Assembly: GCA_045802605.1 (NCBI GenBank)
Contig: JBJMQS010000053.1
Coordinates: forward strand, 186,001-250,000
Source: JBJMQS01 sp045802605
GTDB taxonomy: Bacteria > Planctomycetota > Planctomycetia > Gemmatales > Gemmataceae
Length of the DNA stretch: 64,000 nt
Direction of reading: 5' to 3'
The notes under the pieces were generated by a model, which worked only from the letters and a program-made list of their open reading frames with translations, made no database searches and was not told the origin of the DNA. This document shows, piece by piece, positions 8,310-15,683 of this stretch. Numbering within the stretch: position 1 is the stretch's first letter; the number at the start of each line of letters is the position of its first letter. The position numbers and the translations under genes are program-made.

Positions 8310-10277
8310 ATGTCCGCGGCTTCGAATAACCAGCTTAAGCCAAGAAACGGCCACACACTCGTCGTAGGCATCGGCTGTCGCATCAGCGGTTGCCAGAATC
8401 AAAAGGAGATCAGTAACGAGGACCAGGCTGACCATGGCAAGGAAGTCATCGCCGAAATGTACACCGGGCCGGTCGAGTACCGAATCATTGCAACGAAAGG
8501 AAAGGGTGAACGACTAGACCGACCTGAGTTGGCCGTCATGGAAGCGATGTTTCGCACGCGTGAGTTGGACGTGTTCGTGTTTGAGGACATCGGGCGGATG
8601 GTTCGCGGTGCCCACGCCGTTAGGCTTTGCGGCATTGCAGTCGACCATAAAACGAGAGTGCTCGCTCCGCATGACTGCATCGATACGGCGGAAGACAGTT
8701 GGGAAGAAGACGTGATGCAAGCCTGTCGAGATCACGTCAGTCACAACGCCCACACTTCGAAGCGACTCAAACACAAATTGATGAACCGCTTTCTGAAGCT
8801 TGGTGGCGCCACGGCCCTACCGATTGCCGGGTATCACGTGCCGCCTGACGCCAAAACCTATGACCACTGGCAGAAGATCGAGGAAGCCACACCGATCATT
8901 CGGGAGGCCGCGAGATTATTGCGCCTGACACTGAATTGCGAAACCGCGGCGAGCTACTTGAACTCGGTTGCTTGGGGCGACGGGATGGGATTCCCGACCG
9001 GACCTTACTGCACGCGGAAAGCATGGAACGGCAAAATGGTTCGCCGGTATTTCTTGAATTCGCTGCTCGCGGGTCGGCCGGCACGAGGCCACCGGCACAC
9101 GGTGAAATGGAACGAAAACGGCGAGCGGAAATCGCGCGTGAATCCCAATGGGCCGAATTTCAGGGATTGCGCGCAGCTCGCCCACCTCACATGGGCGGAG
9201 CTTGAGGACCTCAACTGCGCGCTTGCAGCGCAAAACGACCGGTACCGACGCAAGAAGCGCAAGGGGATCGATCCCCTGACCAACGTCCCTCGTAAGCGCA
9301 CCCGATACCCGGGGCAGGGGAGCCGATGCTGGTATTGCGGCCGCCAATACGTTTGGGGCGGCAATGGCATCACTGCCAATTTGATGTGCACCGGTGCAAG
9401 AGAGTGGAGGTGCTGGAATTCCGTTGGGTTCAACGGCACGATCGCCGTCAAGCAAGTTGTGAATGCGGTGATGGCTCAGGTCTACCAACTGGACGGGATT
9501 GACGCGCAATTGCGCGAGTTAGTCACAGTTGCTCAGTCCGAGAATGGGCTGGCCGACCGGTGGAAAAAGCTTCTCGCCGAGGAAGCCCGCCTGCTAGCGG
9601 AAAAGGACCGGGTAAAGTCTGCGCTCCGCAAGAGGGGCGACGACCCAATCATCTTCGATACCCTCGATGAACTCCGGCAGACGGAGATTCGGCTCGCTGC
9701 GGAGCGGCACGCTCTTGAACGGGCCAAATCCCAAATCGTTGCGCTACCGGCATCGACCTCACAGCTCCGTGCTCTTTATGAAGAACAGTTTGCCTCACTG
9801 GCGCAGGATTCGATGGAGCTCGGCGTCCTGGTGCGGCAAATCGTGCCCCGCTTTGATGTCTATTTGGTGCGCCTCTGTGATGGAGGGCACCTGTTGCCCC
9901 GTGCCCGGGTAACGACCTCGTTGGCAGGTATTCACCCCGGTGCGCGTCTTCACTCGGGACTCGAAGCGCTATTAACCCACGAAATGACATTGGATTTGTT
10001 CGAACCGCCCCAGCGCGAGCGGATCCGCGAGGAAGCTGCGCGGTTGGAAGCTAAGGGCTTGGATCAACGGGACATTGCGCGGCACTTGACCGAGCCGGCA
10101 ACCCAGGCCGCCGTCTCCAAGGCGTTGCTGCTCGAGCGTCGAATGAAAGAACTGAACCTAATGAGTCCTTACGTTCTGGTCGAAGCTCCGCCCGCAGATT
10201 ATCCCAAGTTGCGTCGCCACAAGAACCCAAAGTATCGCTTTGAGCCCTTGGCGGGCTATGAGCGACAGCCGCTTTAG
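8310..10277 (+). CDS. Large serine recombinase
   Basis: 655-residue site-specific recombinase of the serine (resolvase/integrase) class. The N-terminal catalytic domain carries GCRISGCQNQ, in which Ser of CRIS is the likely nucleophile, and later VFEDIGRMVRG, equivalent to the DRLGR active-site arginine segment. A recombinase DNA-binding domain follows. A zinc ribbon begins CWYCGRQYVWGG and continues with CTGAREWRCWN; a coiled coil (residues ~430-500) and a C-terminal region with an HTH-like segment (LDQRDIARHL) come after it. I chose ATG 8310 because GGGAGG stands seven bases upstream; the open frame extends further but has no better start. A terminator follows at once, and the ubiquitin-like cassette begins 370 bases later, so the recombinase may mobilise that cassette. 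Confidence 0.85.
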   Translation: MSAASNNQLKPRNGHTLVVGIGCRISGCQNQKEISNEDQADHGKEVIAEMYTGPVEYRIIATKGKGERLDRPELAVMEAMFRTRELDVFVFEDIGRMVRGAHAVRLCGIAVDHKTRVLAPHDCIDTAEDSWEEDVMQACRDHVSHNAHTSKRLKHKLMNRFLKLGGATALPIAGYHVPPDAKTYDHWQKIEEATPIIREAARLLRLTLNCETAASYLNSVAWGDGMGFPTGPYCTRKAWNGKMVRRYFLNSLLAGRPARGHRHTVKWNENGERKSRVNPNGPNFRDCAQLAHLTWAELEDLNCALAAQNDRYRRKKRKGIDPLTNVPRKRTRYPGQGSRCWYCGRQYVWGGNGITANLMCTGAREWRCWNSVGFNGTIAVKQVVNAVMAQVYQLDGIDAQLRELVTVAQSENGLADRWKKLLAEEARLLAEKDRVKSALRKRGDDPIIFDTLDELRQTEIRLAAERHALERAKSQIVALPASTSQLRALYEEQFASLAQDSMELGVLVRQIVPRFDVYLVRLCDGGHLLPRARVTTSLAGIHPGARLHSGLEALLTHEMTLDLFEPPQRERIREEAARLEAKGLDQRDIARHLTEPATQAAVSKALLLERRMKELNLMSPYVLVEAPPADYPKLRRHKNPKYRFEPLAGYERQPL

Positions 10278-10307
10278 ACGAGCAGGCTGTTCAGTTTGAG
10301 TCACTGA

Positions 10308-10332
10308 CCCCGGCACCGTGCCGGGGTTTTTT
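10308..10332 (+). terminator. Rho-independent terminator after recombinase
   Basis: CCCCGGCA / TGCCGGGG stem with a three-base loop followed by TTTTTT, 30 bases after the recombinase stop. It separates recombinase transcription from the downstream small genes. Confidence 0.85.
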
Positions 10333-10352
10333 CATGCGCCTAAGGAGATCCC

Positions 10353-10517
10353 ATGAGAGGTCAGCGACAACGCCGCGCTCCGCCCCACGCGGAATACCAC
10401 CGCCCGGTGCAGGCCGGTACACCGCTTCATCAGATCCTGCAACTGATCGCACGCCGAATTGCACAACGGTGCTTGGCCCCGCCAAGCTCGAAGGTCGTCG
10501 ATTCACCGCCACGGTAG
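10353..10517 (+). CDS. Small basic protein between recombinase and Ubl
   Basis: A 54-codon frame starting ATG at 10353 (MRGQRQRRAPPHAEYHRPVQ) with an AAGGAG ribosome site at 10342-10347, five bases upstream. It is arginine- and proline-rich with a central helix (HQILQLIARRIAQRC) and a single Cys. I do not recognise a family. It follows the recombinase terminator directly and comes before the Ubl gene on the same strand. The well-placed ribosome site is the main reason to call it. It may be an accessory protein of the cassette. Confidence 0.5.
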   Translation: MRGQRQRRAPPHAEYHRPVQAGTPLHQILQLIARRIAQRCLAPPSSKVVDSPPR

Positions 10518-10570
10518 GCGCATCATCTGCGGCCAGGCGCGAGGTTATCTGGCGTCGCGGCCATGTACCA

Positions 10571-10593
10571 CGCGAAGCTTCGCGGTAATTTTT
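10571..10593 (+). terminator. Possible hairpin terminator upstream of Ubl
   Basis: Perfect palindrome CGCGAAGCTTCGCG (10571-10584), extendable by a few pairs, followed by GTAATTTTTA. It may end a transcript of the small basic gene or act as a leader structure for the Ubl mRNA, whose start codon is 55 bases further on. Confidence 0.4.
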
Positions 10594-10647
10594 ACTCTCG
10601 ACTGCTCTCAACTACACATTCGCCCATCACACCCAAAGGAGTGTCCA

Positions 10648-10878
10648 ATGCAGATCATGTTTGTGAACAACGACGGCGGCGGTTTTGCGGACAAGATCGA
10701 TGTCAAAGATGGCATCACGGTGTCCGAACTCTTCGCCCAACAGATGCCGGGCCGCAAGCCTGGGGATTTTCTGATCCGGTGTAACCGCTTGCCGGCACCG
10801 GCCGATCAAGTCCTCAAGGACGGTGATCGTGTCACGATGACACCCACAAAAATCGAGGGTGCCAAACGCGTCGCTTGA
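10648..10878 (+). CDS. Ubiquitin-like beta-grasp protein (Ubl)
   Basis: A 76-residue beta-grasp protein of the ubiquitin/MoaD/ThiS superfamily. It opens MQIMFVNNDGGG, has the turn VSELFAQQMPG and the late strand QVLKDGDRVTMTPTKIEG, the usual Ubl pattern of two hairpins round a helix. It should be the modifier activated by the downstream ThiF-type E1. It ends KIEGAKRVA, not in a diglycine, so if it is conjugated the JAMM peptidase may first trim it, perhaps after the Gly at position 72 (inference). Start ATG 10648 has AAAGGAG at 10635-10641. A strong terminator lies just after it, unlike a simple operon. A partial copy of its first codons occurs near 45480. Confidence 0.8.
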   Translation: MQIMFVNNDGGGFADKIDVKDGITVSELFAQQMPGRKPGDFLIRCNRLPAPADQVLKDGDRVTMTPTKIEGAKRVA

Positions 10879-10894
10879 AACAGACTTTTTCCTT

Positions 10895-10938
10895 CCGAGG
10901 CGGTGGCCAGCTCAAGCTGGCCACCGCCTCGGCTTTTT
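10895..10938 (+). terminator. Strong terminator inside the cassette, between Ubl and E2
   Basis: An 18-bp perfect stem (10895-10912 with 10915-10932; CCGAGGCGGTGGCCAGCT arm) followed by CTTTTTT, 16 bases after the Ubl stop codon and 15 bases before the E2 start. Most transcripts should end here, giving more Ubl than enzyme. Readthrough or a second promoter must feed the enzyme genes. Confidence 0.85.
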
Positions 10939-10952
10939 TCAGGAGGTGCCTG

Positions 10953-12107
10953 ATGCTTACTCTCCCACACCGTTTGCGTCTGGCACGACGCATCGAAGCG
11001 GCGTGGATTAGTCGATCGTCAGATGACACGGCCCGCATCCGTCGAGCTCTGGATACTCTGGACGATCATGTTCGCGCGCTGCGAGAGCTGGGGCAACGAC
11101 TGATCTATGCCCAAGGTCGCGGCTGGTACTCTGTCGGTGCTGATCTGCAAAGCAACTATGACAGACAACTTGAATCGTTCAACCTTTGCGCGCGACGATT
11201 GGTCGATGAAGAGCGTTGGGTTCCCACCCAAAGTCGGCGGCTCGGCGAATGGCTCGGAGAATTCGAACAACTTGAGGAGGAGTTTGGCCAGATTAAAGTC
11301 GATTGGAATCGCCGGTGTCTCAGCATCGTCACCGAGCCAATTACGCTCGAGGAAGTCGATCTCGGACCATTCTCCATCGAGTTGTTTTGGGAACGCTTGG
11401 CACACCGAGCCGGATCATCGTGCTTCAACATTGTCGCGCTGGAGCCCAATCCAGCCACTTGCAATGAGAGTGTCACCCACCCGCATGTTCGCGAAGGCGA
11501 GCTCTGTGCCGGCGATGCCACGGCGCCCATCGAGAAGGCGCTGTCGGAAGGCCGGCTGGCCGATGCGGCATTGCTTGTGCGCTCGGTCTTACAGTGTTAC
11601 AACCGCCACAGTCCGTTCGTCAGTTTGGATCAGTGGTCGGGCACCGCCTGTCACGACTGCGGAGCGATGGAAGACCCCGACGAGCTCAGCTATTGCGAGG
11701 GCTGTGATGGCGACTTTTGTCAAACATGCTTCACGTCCTGCGCCGCCTGCGATCGCTATCGTTGCACGGAGTGTTTGTCGAGATGCGACGTCTGCGGAGC
11801 CCCGCATTGCGACCGCTGTATGGGGTCGTCAAATCTCTCCGATCGCCCCTGCTGCAGCGATTGTTTGACACCTTGCCTTCAGTGCGGAGAACTCTTTGCC
11901 ACCGACGAATTGATCGCCGATACGCAACTTTGCCCCGACTGCGATACCGAGCCAACTCTGTCCAGCGACGAAGAACCCATTTCCCCTAGCAACGAGGAAA
12001 CTCATGTTACGCTTCAATCCGTACCCCCGTCGGCGCCCACGCCGCCCGACCCTGACCTTTTCCCCGCTGGCCTGGTTGAAACTCCAGTACTTTTGTCATC
12101 GGGGTGA
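10953..12107 (+). CDS. E2-like ubiquitin-conjugating domain fused to treble-clef/RING-like cysteine array
   Basis: 384 residues from ATG 10953, chosen because AGGAGG lies six bases upstream. Residues ~1-125 are helical. An E2 (UBC) core follows: strands around GPFSIELFW, then HPHVREGELCAGD with the HPN-like motif at 176-178 and the candidate catalytic Cys at 185, and the following helix LADAALLVRSVLQ. Residues 233-330 hold about 18 cysteines in CxxC pairs (CHDC, CEGC, CQTC, CAAC, CTEC, CDVC, CDRC, CSDC, CLQC, CPDC), a double or triple treble-clef/RING-like zinc region. Conjugating enzyme and ligase-type domain would therefore sit on one chain. The acidic tail (SSDEEPISPSNEE) overlaps the JAMM gene by 104 bases in another frame. 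Confidence 0.8.
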   Translation: MLTLPHRLRLARRIEAAWISRSSDDTARIRRALDTLDDHVRALRELGQRLIYAQGRGWYSVGADLQSNYDRQLESFNLCARRLVDEERWVPTQSRRLGEWLGEFEQLEEEFGQIKVDWNRRCLSIVTEPITLEEVDLGPFSIELFWERLAHRAGSSCFNIVALEPNPATCNESVTHPHVREGELCAGDATAPIEKALSEGRLADAALLVRSVLQCYNRHSPFVSLDQWSGTACHDCGAMEDPDELSYCEGCDGDFCQTCFTSCAACDRYRCTECLSRCDVCGAPHCDRCMGSSNLSDRPCCSDCLTPCLQCGELFATDELIADTQLCPDCDTEPTLSSDEEPISPSNEETHVTLQSVPPSAPTPPDPDLFPAGLVETPVLLSSG

Positions 12108-12702
12108 CACCGAAATCGGCGGCTTCGGCATCAGTGCTGCCCGACGGCCTCTCTATATTGAGGAGTTTGTCACCATTCCCCAGGTGACAAGCCTGATTAG
12201 CGTCAGCTTTGATGATGAAGCGGTGGCCGATTACTTCGACACCTGCGTTGATCAAGGCCTGACACCCGAGCGGTTTGCGCGCATCTGGCTGCACACGCAT
12301 CCTGGTGCTTCTGTCACCCCAAGCGGTACCGACGAAGACACATTTGAGAGAGTCTTCGGATCGTGCGATTGGTCCGTCATGGCCATTTTCGGGCGCACCG
12401 GCCGAACCTATGCCCGGCTCGCCATGCACTCGGGTCCACGAATCGATGTTGAATTGCCGACGCGAGTCGATTGGGCTCGGTGGCCCGACGATTTGGACAT
12501 GGATGCGTTGCCGTTGGACCTTCTGAGTGCCGATTGGCACAGCGAGTACGACGCCAATATCGTGGCCATCGATCAAACGCACCAGCGATTAGACGATTGG
12601 CTGGCGGATCCATTCTTGGCAGTGGCATCGCCCGGGACCGCCGACTGGCAGATTCCACCCCCGAAACCCAAACCAGGAGCACCTGATGAACCTCCCTTCT
12701 GA
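12004..12702 (+). CDS. JAMM/MPN+ metallopeptidase (deubiquitinase-like)
   Basis: A 232-residue JAB1/MPN/Mov34-type zinc isopeptidase. The catalytic Glu is in TEIGGFGIS (near residue 40). The zinc motif HTHPGASVTPSGTDED near 98-111 fits HxHPx6SxxD exactly. In Ubl operons such enzymes mature the Ubl precursor and remove it from targets. The start ATG 12004 lies inside the end of the E2 gene, preceded by GAGGAAAC, so translation is probably coupled. Its own end overlaps the E1 gene by 17 bases. The C-terminal tail is proline-rich (PPPKPKPGAPDEPP). Confidence 0.9.
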   Translation: MLRFNPYPRRRPRRPTLTFSPLAWLKLQYFCHRGDTEIGGFGISAARRPLYIEEFVTIPQVTSLISVSFDDEAVADYFDTCVDQGLTPERFARIWLHTHPGASVTPSGTDEDTFERVFGSCDWSVMAIFGRTGRTYARLAMHSGPRIDVELPTRVDWARWPDDLDMDALPLDLLSADWHSEYDANIVAIDQTHQRLDDWLADPFLAVASPGTADWQIPPPKPKPGAPDEPPF

Positions 12703-13360
12703 TCGGGCGATACGGCAACGCGACTTGGTCCCTCCTATCCAACTGGCTCGCGCTCATGCGCTAGTCATCGGCGTTGGCGCCATCGGCAGGCAAGTCGCGC
12801 TGCAACTGGCGACGCTGGGCGTATCGCGGATGACGCTCTTCGATGGCGATTCCGTCGGCGTGGAGAATCTCGCCGCGCAGGGATATTGGCCTGAAGACAT
12901 CGCCCAAGCCAAGGTCACGGTCACGGCAAAACTCTGCGCCCAGATTCATGCAGACATGGAGCTGACTGCGATACCGGAGCGGTTCCGACGCTCCTCCGCG
13001 CGGAGTTTCCAAGAGCAGAGAGATGTCGCCCTGTTTTTGTGTGTGGATAGCATCGCCACCCGCCGTCTGATCTGGGATTCCATTCGCCCCTGGGCGCGAC
13101 TCGTTGTGGATGGTCGGATGAATGCCGAAGTCATCCGTGTATTAGCCGCCGATGCACCAGTGCTGGATACGCAATACGCGGGGACGCTCTTTGATGCCTC
13201 GGAAGCCTATGTCGGGGCGTGCACCGGGCGGTCGACAATCTACGCCGCGTCGATCGCCGCTGGTCTGATGGTCGCTCAATTCGCCCGGCATCTCCGAAAC
13301 GTGCCTGTCATTACCGACCAAACGCTCAATCTGCTGACGGCTGAGCTATCGGTAGCCTAA
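12686..13360 (+). CDS. ThiF/E1-like Ubl-activating enzyme
   Basis: A 224-residue E1 superfamily protein that would adenylate the C-terminus of the Ubl and pass it to the E2 Cys. The Rossmann fold shows VIGVGAIGRQ (GxGxxG, residues ~28-36), FDGDSVGVENLAAQG, the ATP/Mg-binding lysine segment AQAKVTV, and CVDSIATRR. The candidate thiol is Cys in GACTGRSTIYAAS near residue 178. It lacks the CxxC zinc pairs of MoeB/ThiF housekeeping enzymes and a C-terminal rhodanese domain, as expected for a dedicated operon E1. It overlaps the JAMM gene by 17 bases. No ThiS/MoaD-type thiamine or molybdopterin genes are near. Confidence 0.88.
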   Translation: MNLPSDRAIRQRDLVPPIQLARAHALVIGVGAIGRQVALQLATLGVSRMTLFDGDSVGVENLAAQGYWPEDIAQAKVTVTAKLCAQIHADMELTAIPERFRRSSARSFQEQRDVALFLCVDSIATRRLIWDSIRPWARLVVDGRMNAEVIRVLAADAPVLDTQYAGTLFDASEAYVGACTGRSTIYAASIAAGLMVAQFARHLRNVPVITDQTLNLLTAELSVA

Positions 13361-13377
13361 TCATCGTCTCTCTAATT

Positions 13378-13423
13378 CGCGCAGAGAGTTGCAGCGGCAA
13401 AGGCCGCCGCGTCTTTCTGCGCG
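13378..13423 (+). promoter_or_regulatory. Nested hairpin downstream of E1
   Basis: CGCGCAGA at 13378 pairs with TCTGCGCG ending at 13423, and GCGGC/GCCGC makes an inner stem. No T-tract follows, so it is more likely an mRNA structure (processing or stability) between the E1 gene and the small downstream genes than a terminator. Confidence 0.45.
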
Positions 13424-13508
13424 ATCGCAACCATTCGTCGCCTATCGGCGAATTTCCGTGACCACTCATGGGTCGCCGGATTGTCACGACTTCACGAAAG
13501 GAGGTGCT

Positions 13509-13703
13509 ATGTCCGAGAAGATACTGTTCGAGGAGTTTCACCTGACATTATTTGCCCCTCGCGATTTGACTGCTTCCGAATGCGCGCGAACGCGCCGAAC
13601 ACTCGTCAGCCGACGATTTCGAGTGCAGTTGTTGCGGACCATTCGCTTGGTGGTTCGACAGCATCGCACGCTGCGAAGACTTGCAGTGGAGGTCTCGACT
13701 TAA
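13509..13703 (+). CDS. Small basic cassette protein
   Basis: 64 residues from ATG 13509, set by an excellent ribosome site (AAAGGAGG at 13497-13504). It begins MSEKILFEEFHLTLFAPRDL, then becomes strongly basic (RRTLVSRRFRVQLLRTIRLV). No family recognised. It lies 148 bases after the E1 gene on the same strand and is followed by two small membrane proteins, so it looks like the first of three accessory genes of the Ubl cassette. Confidence 0.65.
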   Translation: MSEKILFEEFHLTLFAPRDLTASECARTRRTLVSRRFRVQLLRTIRLVVRQHRTLRRLAVEVST

Positions 13704-13736
13704 ACCAATTCTCACCCTTACAGACAGGAGGTGATA

Positions 13737-13907
13737 ATGCCCGCGCGTGACAAACTCAACGCAGCCTTTTTCCAAGGCACTTTAGCGGTGGCGGCACTTT
13801 TGGGTTGGGCTTGCGGCTCATGGATGGTTTTCTCAATCGCGTTGTGCGCGCTACTTTTTGGCAATCTGCTCGCTGGTGACATCCGTCCCAAATCGCGACC
13901 TCGCTGA
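13737..13907 (+). CDS. Small membrane protein of the cassette (1)
   Basis: A 56-residue protein starting ATG 13737 with a near-complete anti-Shine-Dalgarno match (AGGAGGTGAT, 13726-13735). Residues ~11-46 form one long or two short transmembrane segments (LAVAALLGWACGSWMVFSIA) between a short polar head and a basic tail (RPKSRPR). No homology recognised. Position suggests a role with the Ubl cassette at the membrane (inference). Confidence 0.65.
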   Translation: MPARDKLNAAFFQGTLAVAALLGWACGSWMVFSIALCALLFGNLLAGDIRPKSRPR

Positions 13908-13948
13908 GCGCAGGCGGCCGATGACCCTTTATGAACCCTCGGAGAAAA

Positions 13949-14113
13949 ATGCTTATGAAAGATCGCGCTTTGTTTCCGATCCTCGTCCTCGCTTCGGTGG
14001 CGGTGGCGATTCTAGCAGCGATTGTTGCGCCTGGCGGATGGATGATCTCGGTGCCGGTGATCGCGGCGATTCTGGTCGTCATGGGACTTAGGAACCATTC
14101 GGGCCTGCAATAG
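13949..14113 (+). CDS. Small membrane protein of the cassette (2)
   Basis: About 54 residues with two hydrophobic stretches (LFPILVLASVAVAILAAIV and WMISVPVIAAILVVMGL) separated by a short PGG turn, so a hairpin membrane protein. GGAG at 13941-13944 could serve ATG 13949 (spacing 4) or ATG 13955 (spacing 10); an earlier ATG at 13931 lacks a ribosome site. No family recognised. It is the last gene of the rightward cassette, followed by a hairpin. Confidence 0.6.
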   Translation: MLMKDRALFPILVLASVAVAILAAIVAPGGWMISVPVIAAILVVMGLRNHSGLQ

Positions 14114-14128
14114 CCTCGGGTATGTTGT

Positions 14129-14158
14129 GTGGTCGGCCTCCGAAGTGGGGCCGACCAC
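14129..14158 (+). terminator. Hairpin at the end of the cassette
   Basis: GTGGTCGGCC (14129-14138) and GGCCGACCAC (14149-14158) form a 10-bp perfect stem round a ten-base loop, 15 bases after the last small gene. No clear T-tract follows, so it may be a Rho-dependent or processing structure that closes the transcript. Confidence 0.5.
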
Positions 14159-14341
14159 GTCAGTAGGTGGGTTGGGGCAGAGTTACATCAAAGGCGTTTT
14201 TGTTACCTATCAGGCCTTTCGAAAACCGACTTCCAATGCCGTCTCCGGGGACTTGGTCTAGTCGTTGTGACCTTCTGTTTAAATGCGACGCCCCTCTTCG
14301 GCGTGGACTTGCCTACAAGAGCCCAAAGCGCTGACCCCGCC

Positions 14342-15574
14342 TCACACTTGCGCGGTGGTTTGTGGTTTTCGACTCTTGAAGATCGCGGCTGCCAGTCCGC
14401 AAAGACCGACCACTAGCCAGCGCAACATGTTGGATCTCTTGAGGAGTTCGTACCAGGAAGTCTGACTCGTCGGCGAACCGGCTTTGGAATTGGTTTTGTC
14501 GTAAGGCGACGACACCAGTTTGGTTGAAGGTGCTGTGGCCGCTCCACCAGCTGCTAAAAGCTCCGGATAATTGACTGAGACCGCAAGCCAGTTCTCAAAC
14601 GCTTGTCCATTGACGCTGGTGAAATAGAGCTCGTCAATCTTCCATTCACCCGACCATTGCACGAGGTGAAATATGCCTTCGACATGCAGTGGGCGGCCGG
14701 CTTCGACCGACGTATTTCGGCACCCAACGAGGTATCCGCCCACGTCAGCGGGTGCTGGCTCTTCCCCCGTCAGTTCGAAATGATTGGGTTGCCCATCCTG
14801 GGGTAGTCGAAAAAGTGCATCGAGCGCCGGCAGTAATTTGCCCGTGGTGTATTTGGCCGCTTCCTTGGCGGTGCCCGCGGCGATGAACTTTTCGCAAACC
14901 TGACGCGGTTCATAGGGCCGCATGGCGGCAAATAGACCAAGGGCGACCAGCAGTGACAATGGCACCCCTGCGGTAGAGGGCCACACCCATCGCGCTTTTT
15001 GACCATGCCAAGTGGGCTGTGCCTGGACGAAGGCTGCTGTTTGTTTCCTTAAGACGAGGAACCACATTAACACAAGTGACCCGGCGTAGAGCGCGAACGA
15101 GAGCCAGTTCGAGTCGTTGAACCAATCGGTCAGAAGGTCAGCGCCGAGATAGCCAAATCCGATCCCAAGCGGTAGCCAAACGGGCGCGTTTAGACCAAGT
15201 CGACGATTGTTGATGGCCGCCATCACTCCTGCCCACATCGGTGTGAATGGGACGGCCAGCCAAGCAATCGCGATCGGGTTCCAAGGCGGTGAGTGAAATC
15301 CGTGTTCAGCCACAGTAGTCGGCGTGATTGGCTCTGAATTATCAGCCAATTGTGCGACCGGGAATTCAGCGAGTGCTGTCGGGTTGGGACGGGCTGGCGA
15401 TTCCGGCCCAAACTCGAGCGTATTCACAAGAGCGCTCCAGGCGGTGCCACCGACCGGGCAGGCGCGGGTTTGCCAGTCGATCTCGCCCGCGGCGAGCCGG
15501 GAATGGAGTTGCGCGGCGGTGAGTGGGCCGGTAGGAACGTCGTCCTTCAGAATCCAGAAACTCGTCGTGGACAT
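14342..15574 (-). CDS. GYF-domain membrane protein
   Basis: 410 residues. The first ~55 form a GYF_2-type domain common in planctomycetes (FWILKDDVPTGPLTAAQLHS, then GEIDWQTRACPVGGTAWSAL), a presumed peptide-binding module. At residues ~105-240 about four transmembrane helices follow (e.g. IAWLAVPFTPMWAGVMAAI, LSLLVALGLFAAM). An extracytoplasmic-like domain (CEKFIAAGTAKEAAKYTTG...) comes next, and a last membrane helix near the C-terminus (WLVVGLCGLAAAIF) ends in a basic tail. The function is unknown. It is divergent from the regulator at 15684, with 109 bases between, and convergent with the Ubl cassette. Confidence 0.75.
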   Translation of the reverse strand: MSTTSFWILKDDVPTGPLTAAQLHSRLAAGEIDWQTRACPVGGTAWSALVNTLEFGPESPARPNPTALAEFPVAQLADNSEPITPTTVAEHGFHSPPWNPIAIAWLAVPFTPMWAGVMAAINNRRLGLNAPVWLPLGIGFGYLGADLLTDWFNDSNWLSFALYAGSLVLMWFLVLRKQTAAFVQAQPTWHGQKARWVWPSTAGVPLSLLVALGLFAAMRPYEPRQVCEKFIAAGTAKEAAKYTTGKLLPALDALFRLPQDGQPNHFELTGEEPAPADVGGYLVGCRNTSVEAGRPLHVEGIFHLVQWSGEWKIDELYFTSVNGQAFENWLAVSVNYPELLAAGGAATAPSTKLVSSPYDKTNSKAGSPTSQTSWYELLKRSNMLRWLVVGLCGLAAAIFKSRKPQTTAQV

Positions 15575-15631
15575 GCGCGACTCCTGAAAACGAACCTAAA
15601 TTGCGATAGACAGCGACATCTGAGACGGAAT

Positions 15632-15660
15632 GTCACTCATAGTCGATGGTCACTTATAGT
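15632..15660 (+). promoter_or_regulatory. Tandem C-box-like operator
   Basis: Direct repeat GTCACTCATAGT (15632-15643) and GTCACTTATAGT (15649-15660), 17 bases apart, 24 bases before the regulator start. The ACTNATAGT core resembles the C-boxes bound by restriction-modification controller proteins, which the adjacent protein resembles. It probably autoregulates that gene and may also affect the divergent GYF gene. Confidence 0.6.
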
Positions 15661-15683
15661 ATGCGGCGGCTACCGTCGCCGCA

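Noticed and set aside
8600..9500. Minus-strand frames inside the recombinase gene
   Set aside because: Antisense to a gene with catalytic and zinc motifs; no family features of their own.
10533..10784. Overlapping alternative frames around the Ubl gene
   Set aside because: They lack a ribosome site, and the Ubl frame explains the region.
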